A DNA stretch of 44,493 nt. Origin: Nitrospira lenta. Lineage in GTDB: Bacteria > Nitrospirota > Nitrospiria > Nitrospirales > Nitrospiraceae. The notes below the pieces were generated by a model. That model saw only the letters and a program-made list of their open reading frames with translations. It did no database searches and was not told where the DNA came from. The translations under genes were made by a program, and so were the position numbers. The DNA is taken from contig CAMDPZ010000010.1 of the NCBI GenBank assembly GCA_945905765.1, positions 1-44,493 of the forward strand. Direction: 5' to 3'. Below are positions 40,919 through 44,493 of this stretch, in pieces. Position 1 is the first letter of the stretch; every line of letters starts with the position of its first letter.

Positions 40919-42106
40919 CTACTGTTTGAGTACCTTCACTCGCTGTTTGACGAGAGCGATGCGGCTGGCTTCCTCCGGGATACCTTCGACCAAGGCGAGA
41001 TAGGTCTCGTATTCCAGGATGGCGCGCCTGGGATTCGTGGACTCGATGGCTTCCGCCAGGTTGTAACGGGCGATGGCGTAGTTGGGCCGAAGGATAACGG
41101 CCTTCTCGAAGGAGGCCAGCGCGTTCGCCTTGTCTCCCAGCTTGCCGTAGACCGTGCCGAGGTTGTTCAGAATTTCCGGAGTGTTGGGCCTGATGGCCAG
41201 CGACTGCTGCAGCTCCCCCTTGGCCTTCTCGTGCTGCCCCTTCCCTTCCCATGCCAACCCCAGCTTGTGGTGCGCCTCGGCCTGCCACACCTTACTCGTA
41301 AAGCCGCTCGCGATCGCTTTCTGATAGGCATTGGCCGCGACCTCGTAGTTCTGGGGCCCGCAGTAAGACAGTTGCGCCGTTTGTCCTCGTGCAAATTGCT
41401 GGAGCGACAGGAACGGCTCCTTGTCCTCCGCGCCTTGGCTGTCGAGCTGTTGCCCTGGCTTCTGACTGCTTGGGCGGCGCAACCGTTCTAAAAATTCCCG
41501 TCGATAGGGGGAGAACAATCGCGCGTAGGGATCGATCGTGATCGAGGCCTGGAGCAATGCCGACTGCTCGTTCGTGCCAAGGACCAAATATTGCGTCGTA
41601 GATTTTTCATCGCCCGTTTCATAGAGGGCGCTCGACGCCATGCTCGCCTTGGAAGACAGATTCGCCACGTTGAGATAAAACTCCAATGCAGGCTTCAACA
41701 ACGTCAGGGTCTGGCGCAGGACTGGGTAGGGCTCCAGCCCAAGGCCGGACGAAAAGGTGAACAGCGCTCCAACCAACAGCCCATCTTCATCGAAGAAATA
41801 CGATTCATCGCCGTGGGAGGGGCTTCGATCGGCAGGCAGCATCAACTCCTGGCCTGAGCCCCAGGCTTGCGTCTTGAGCGCAGAAACAGGATGGGTCTTA
41901 AGGAAGTCGGACTTTGCCGCACAAATCGTGGCGGACTTCAAAAGGATGAGATCGCTTTCCGATGGTGGGAGGGGCGGCTTGGGAGCTGCCGTTTCGCAGG
42001 CGCTCAGCAAGAGGCTTAGCCCTAACCCACAGACCAGCCATGGCCGAAGGGGCGCAGCGCCAGAGGCTCTCATATCACAGGGGGTTCGACTCACGGGAGA
42101 GAGCAT
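40919..42106 (-). CDS. TPR-repeat lipoprotein
   Basis: 395 aa from ATG at 42106. A lipoprotein signal is clear (WLVCGLGLSLLLSAC, lipobox LSAC). Residues 40-240 have no recognised fold; residues 255-380 are tetratricopeptide repeats (AEAHHKLGLAWEGKGQHEKA, PEILNNLGTVYGKLGDKANA, YAIARYNLAEAIESTNPRRA). It is probably an envelope scaffold for protein complexes. Start choice is uncertain: an ATG at 42073 (MRASGAAPLRPW) gives a more typical signal peptide, whereas 42106 has TACATT six bases upstream, compatible with a leaderless start. Neither has a Shine-Dalgarno site. Confidence 0.82.
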   Translation of the reverse strand: MLSPVSRTPCDMRASGAAPLRPWLVCGLGLSLLLSACETAAPKPPLPPSESDLILLKSATICAAKSDFLKTHPVSALKTQAWGSGQELMLPADRSPSHGDESYFFDEDGLLVGALFTFSSGLGLEPYPVLRQTLTLLKPALEFYLNVANLSSKASMASSALYETGDEKSTTQYLVLGTNEQSALLQASITIDPYARLFSPYRREFLERLRRPSSQKPGQQLDSQGAEDKEPFLSLQQFARGQTAQLSYCGPQNYEVAANAYQKAIASGFTSKVWQAEAHHKLGLAWEGKGQHEKAKGELQQSLAIRPNTPEILNNLGTVYGKLGDKANALASFEKAVILRPNYAIARYNLAEAIESTNPRRAILEYETYLALVEGIPEEASRIALVKQRVKVLKQ

Positions 42107-42146
42107 ACACGAAATGTAAAAGCCTTTACCAACCGACAAACGACCA

Positions 42147-42176
42147 CGCCCGCCTCTCCGGAGAGAAGCGGGCGTG
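42147..42176 (-). terminator. hairpin after the small lipoprotein gene, likely terminator
   Basis: ACGCCCGC and CTCTCC pair with GGAGAG and GCGGGCGT, giving a 14-bp stem with two unpaired bases and almost no loop. It lies 29 nt downstream of the lipoprotein stop. The T-rich tail is weak (GGTCGTTTGTC), so it could instead be an attenuator. Confidence 0.5.
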
Positions 42177-42204
42177 AAATCGGAAAACCGTCTTACTCTA
42201 AATT

Positions 42205-42546
42205 TTATCGACGCTGCGCATCCAGCATGGCATCTTCGGATGTGTAGCCGAAGAGATAGGGCAACCGGCTGGTGAGCGAGTAAATCGGTCGGTTGATCGC
42301 GTAATCCAATGCCACTCCGGCCGGGTGCAAGGCAAAGCCAGTCCAGCGCCAGGGGTTATCGCTTGGAGCCGCTCCAGCCGCCACATCGGTATAGACCAAA
42401 GATGTCGGATCCATGACACTGTAAATACTGGCGGGAGCGGTATAGCCCCCTTCCGCGTCGGCCAGCGCCTGCTGCTGGCGGTTTTCAGCGCAACCGGCCA
42501 CAGTGACCAGGAAGAACATTCCTACGGCCCATGCTGTTGTCCGCAT
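42205..42546 (-). CDS. small lipoprotein of unknown function
   Basis: 113 aa from ATG at 42546, with GAGG 6 nt upstream; the frame is open further but without a better start. The signal peptide MRTTAWAVGMFFLVTVAGCA has a VAGC lipobox. The mature part holds an aromatic-rich segment NPWRWTGFALHPAGVALDYA and ends in RLPYLFGYTSEDAMLDAQRR. No enzymatic motif is visible; the C-terminal half resembles small conserved outer-envelope lipoproteins, but no family can be named. Monocistronic. Confidence 0.8.
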   Translation of the reverse strand: MRTTAWAVGMFFLVTVAGCAENRQQQALADAEGGYTAPASIYSVMDPTSLVYTDVAAGAAPSDNPWRWTGFALHPAGVALDYAINRPIYSLTSRLPYLFGYTSEDAMLDAQRR

Positions 42547-42601
42547 AGCTAACCTCACTTGTCCGGCAGGGTTCACAACGCACGATAGCGCAACACAATA
42601 A

Positions 42602-42630
42602 AGTGTAGCCGACCACCCTGGTTCTGTCCA
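42602..42630 (-). promoter_or_regulatory. predicted promoter of the small lipoprotein gene
   Basis: Minus strand: -35 TGGACA (42630-42625), 17-nt spacer, -10 TACACT (42607-42602), about 55 nt before the ATG. Confidence 0.5.
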
Positions 42631-42692
42631 GGATGAGAGCGGCGCCAACAACCCTTATGAAAACCGTACGTTGGGAGGCGGGGATGGGGAAG

Positions 42693-42767
42693 TGGTGGGC
42701 GATACTGGTATCGAACCAGTGGCCTCTTCCGTGTGAAGGAAGCGCTCTACCCCTGAGCTAATCGCCC
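42693..42767 (-). tRNA. tRNA-Val (anticodon CAC)
   Basis: 75 nt on the minus strand with encoded CCA. Acceptor GGGCGAT pairs with ATCGCCC, D-arm AGCTCAGGGGTAGAGC, anticodon stem CTTCC/GGAAG around TTCACAC (CAC), T-arm CTGGTTCGATACCAG. Confidence 0.95.
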
Positions 42768-42778
42768 TCAGAGTTTGA

Positions 42779-42808
42779 AGTCTAGCATGGGGCCATAAAT
42801 CGGATCAA
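42779..42808 (-). promoter_or_regulatory. predicted promoter of tRNA-Val
   Basis: Minus strand: -35 TTGATC (42808-42803), 18-nt spacer, -10 TAGACT (42784-42779), 11 nt before the tRNA. Confidence 0.5.
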
Positions 42809-42895
42809 CCGGGAACGATGGCGTCACGGGCGATCCGATCAACAGGTACCCGCTTCCGTGCGGCGCCGCCAGGCCACTTTCAGCGCGCCGTCGCC

Positions 42896-42925
42896 TTGAC
42901 ATCGCTAAAACACGGTTCCTACAAT
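42896..42925 (+). promoter_or_regulatory. sigma-70 promoter of trmFO
   Basis: Perfect -35 TTGACA (42896-42901), 18-nt spacer, -10 TACAAT (42920-42925), with a leader of about 33 nt to the ATG at 42965. This excludes in-frame starts upstream. Confidence 0.65.
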
Positions 42926-42964
42926 GCCCTTCGCCTCACCTTTTTCCCACGGAGTCCCACTCGC

Positions 42965-44281
42965 ATGCGCGACGACATTGTCATTATCGGCGGCGGTCTG
43001 GCCGGATCTGAAGCAGCATGGCAGGCAGCCAATCGTGGCGCGAAAGTCACGCTCTATGAAATGCGCCCCAAAGCAACGACGCAAGCGCACAAGACCGGCG
43101 GCTTAGCCGAGCTGGTCTGCTCCAATTCGCTCGGCTCGACAGATCCATTGAACGCGCCCGGCATCTTGAAAGAAGAGATGCGCCGACTCAACTCGCTCAT
43201 TATCAAGGTAGCGGACGAAGTGCGGGTGCCGGCCGGATCGGCCCTGGCCGTCGATCGCGACCTGTTCTCACTCAAGATCACCCAGGCGCTCGAAAGCCAC
43301 CCGAACATTCGCATTCTGCGCGAGGAGATCGCCGAGATCCCGACGGACTGTCTCTGCATTCTGGCGACGGGGCCTCTGACATCCGACAAACTATCTCAGG
43401 CCATCGCGCAATTGACCCATACCAAACATTTATATTTTTACGATGCGATCTCACCGATCGTAGATGCCGACTCCGTCAATATGGACGTCGCCTTCCTGGC
43501 CTCCCGGTACGGCAAAGGCGGAGACGACTACCTCAATTGCCCCATGGATGAAGCGACCTACAATGCCTTCTACGCCGCGCTGCTGGCAGCGGAAAAGGTA
43601 CAGCCGAAAGACTTTGAAAAAGCCGCCTACTTCGAAGGCTGCATCCCCATCGAGGTAATGGCCGAGCGGGGCCGCCAGACCATGCAATTCGGCCCGTTGA
43701 AACCGGTGGGTTTGGAGAATCCCAAGACGGGGAAGCGAGCCTACGCCGTGGTGCAGCTCCGGACGGAAAACGCCCATCGCTCCTGTTACAACCTCGTGGG
43801 GTTCCAGACCAAACTGACCTACGGAGAACAGAAGCGGGTGTTTCGCATGATCCCCGGTCTCGAACAGGCGGAGTTTCTCCGCTACGGCAGCCTGCATCGC
43901 AACACCTTTATCAATTCGCCGCAACTGCTCTACAACACCCTCCAATTCAAAGCGCGCGGCACCCTCTTCTTTGCGGGGCAATTGGTCGGCGTCGAAGGCT
44001 ATACGGATTCCGCCGCGGTGGGAGGGCTGGCCGGCATCAACGCCGCTCGCGGCCTGGCAGGATTGCCCTTGGTCACGCCGCCGCCCACCACGGCCCACGG
44101 CTGCCTCACGACATACATCACGACCGCAGATCCCCGGCACTTTCAGCCGATGAATACGAACTTCGGGCTCTTTCCTCCCCTTGCCACCCCGACGAGAGAC
44201 AAGGAGAGCAAACGACGGCTCACCGGACAACGGGCGCTTGAGGACCTGACGGCATGGATGACGCAATTCAAGCTTTCATGA
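42965..44281 (+). CDS. trmFO: methylenetetrahydrofolate-tRNA-(uracil-5-)-methyltransferase
   Basis: 438 aa from ATG at 42965. TrmFO methylates U54 of tRNA using folate and FAD. The N-terminal dinucleotide-binding motif is IVIIGGGLAGSEAAWQAANR. The family blocks AHKTGGLAELVCSNSLGSTD, then KAAYFEGCIPIEVMAERGR, and GQLVGVEGYTDSAAVGGLAG are all present. It overlaps the following recombinase gene by 28 nt; trmFO-xerC is a common gene pair in bacteria. Confidence 0.96.
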   Translation: MRDDIVIIGGGLAGSEAAWQAANRGAKVTLYEMRPKATTQAHKTGGLAELVCSNSLGSTDPLNAPGILKEEMRRLNSLIIKVADEVRVPAGSALAVDRDLFSLKITQALESHPNIRILREEIAEIPTDCLCILATGPLTSDKLSQAIAQLTHTKHLYFYDAISPIVDADSVNMDVAFLASRYGKGGDDYLNCPMDEATYNAFYAALLAAEKVQPKDFEKAAYFEGCIPIEVMAERGRQTMQFGPLKPVGLENPKTGKRAYAVVQLRTENAHRSCYNLVGFQTKLTYGEQKRVFRMIPGLEQAEFLRYGSLHRNTFINSPQLLYNTLQFKARGTLFFAGQLVGVEGYTDSAAVGGLAGINAARGLAGLPLVTPPPTTAHGCLTTYITTADPRHFQPMNTNFGLFPPLATPTRDKESKRRLTGQRALEDLTAWMTQFKLS

Positions 44282-44493
44282 CCTTCCTGGAAGTGGAACG
44301 GCATGCGTCGCATGAAACCGTGCGCAACTACGGTTCAGACCTCCGCCAATTTCACACCTTCATGAAGGCGGAACAGCCGGGACTGCCCAGGCTCGATCCC
44401 GCGACCGTGAAAACGGAGTCCATCAGAGCCTACCTTCATTGGCTGGACCGCAAACAGGAAAAAAGCGCCTCGATCGCCAGGAAGCTCGCCTCC
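44254..44493 (+). CDS. xerC: tyrosine recombinase XerC/XerD, N-terminal fragment
   Basis: 80 codons from ATG at 44254 to the window edge. The peptide (MDDAIQAFMTFLEVERHASH, ETVRNYGSDLRQFHTFMKAE) is the SAM-like core-binding domain of Xer recombinases, which resolve chromosome dimers. The catalytic domain lies beyond the edge, so C versus D cannot be decided from sequence; the trmFO neighbour favours XerC. GAGGAC lies upstream of the start. Confidence 0.85.
   Translation, partial: MDDAIQAFMTFLEVERHASHETVRNYGSDLRQFHTFMKAEQPGLPRLDPATVKTESIRAYLHWLDRKQEKSASIARKLAS

Overview
The window is a contiguous piece of a GC-rich bacterial chromosome. The complex I cluster, tRNA/SRP context, short HEAT-repeat and PilZ proteins and overall protein style point to a Nitrospira-like member of the Nitrospirota. 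This is an inference from recognised protein style; no search was run. There are no phage, plasmid, insertion-sequence or CRISPR signatures.

Region 1 (1-9024, minus strand) is a complex I operon transcribed nuoA-B-C-D-G-I-J-K-L-M. nuoE, nuoF and nuoH are absent from their canonical places. A heptamer-phased inverted repeat lies between nuoD and nuoG, where nuoE-nuoF would sit. NuoG resembles a formate dehydrogenase catalytic subunit but has glycine in place of the molybdenum-ligand Cys/Sec. Region 2 (9025-15360) holds a 535-bp mostly non-coding stretch, a secreted beta-barrel-type protein, a PriA homologue that has lost its ATPase motifs, a membrane protein, two orphan response regulators and tRNA-Leu(GAG). 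Region 3 (15394-21052, plus strand) carries a HAD hydrolase, queE, pepA, nagZ, a tandem desulforedoxin-like protein, a PsiE-type membrane protein and a small Pro/Ala-tailed protein.

Region 4 (21063-24379, minus strand) has an amino-acid permease, a class-I glutamine amidotransferase hydrolase and a small exported protein, probably one operon, plus an unknown protein. Region 5 (24422-28445) has an M24 peptidase, a TatA with a long tail and a second amphipathic-helix-like segment, a HEAT-repeat lipoprotein and two convergent PilZ paralogues. Region 6 (28591-32226, minus strand) is tRNA-Leu(UAG)-tig-clpP-clpX with a matching promoter and terminator. Region 7 (32556-36957) has a secreted HEAT-repeat protein, a Tat-exported substrate-binding protein and an AsmA protein.

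Region 8 (36987-40212) is tRNA-Ser(GGA)-ffs-dnaX-ybaB-recR, a classical replication/repair neighbourhood, interrupted by two more heptamer-phased inverted repeats. Region 9 (40290-44493) has a DksA-type regulator, a TPR lipoprotein, a small lipoprotein, tRNA-Val(CAC), trmFO and the start of a XerC/D recombinase.

The most interesting signals are the stripped complex I, a dispersed family of heptamer-phased inverted repeats (four copies), an ATPase-dead PriA, probable leaderless genes whose -10 box ends 5-7 nt before the ATG, the duplicated TatA helix, and the double desulforedoxin-like protein lacking one Cys per repeat. Promoters were found by eye from -35/-10 matches and are predictions.
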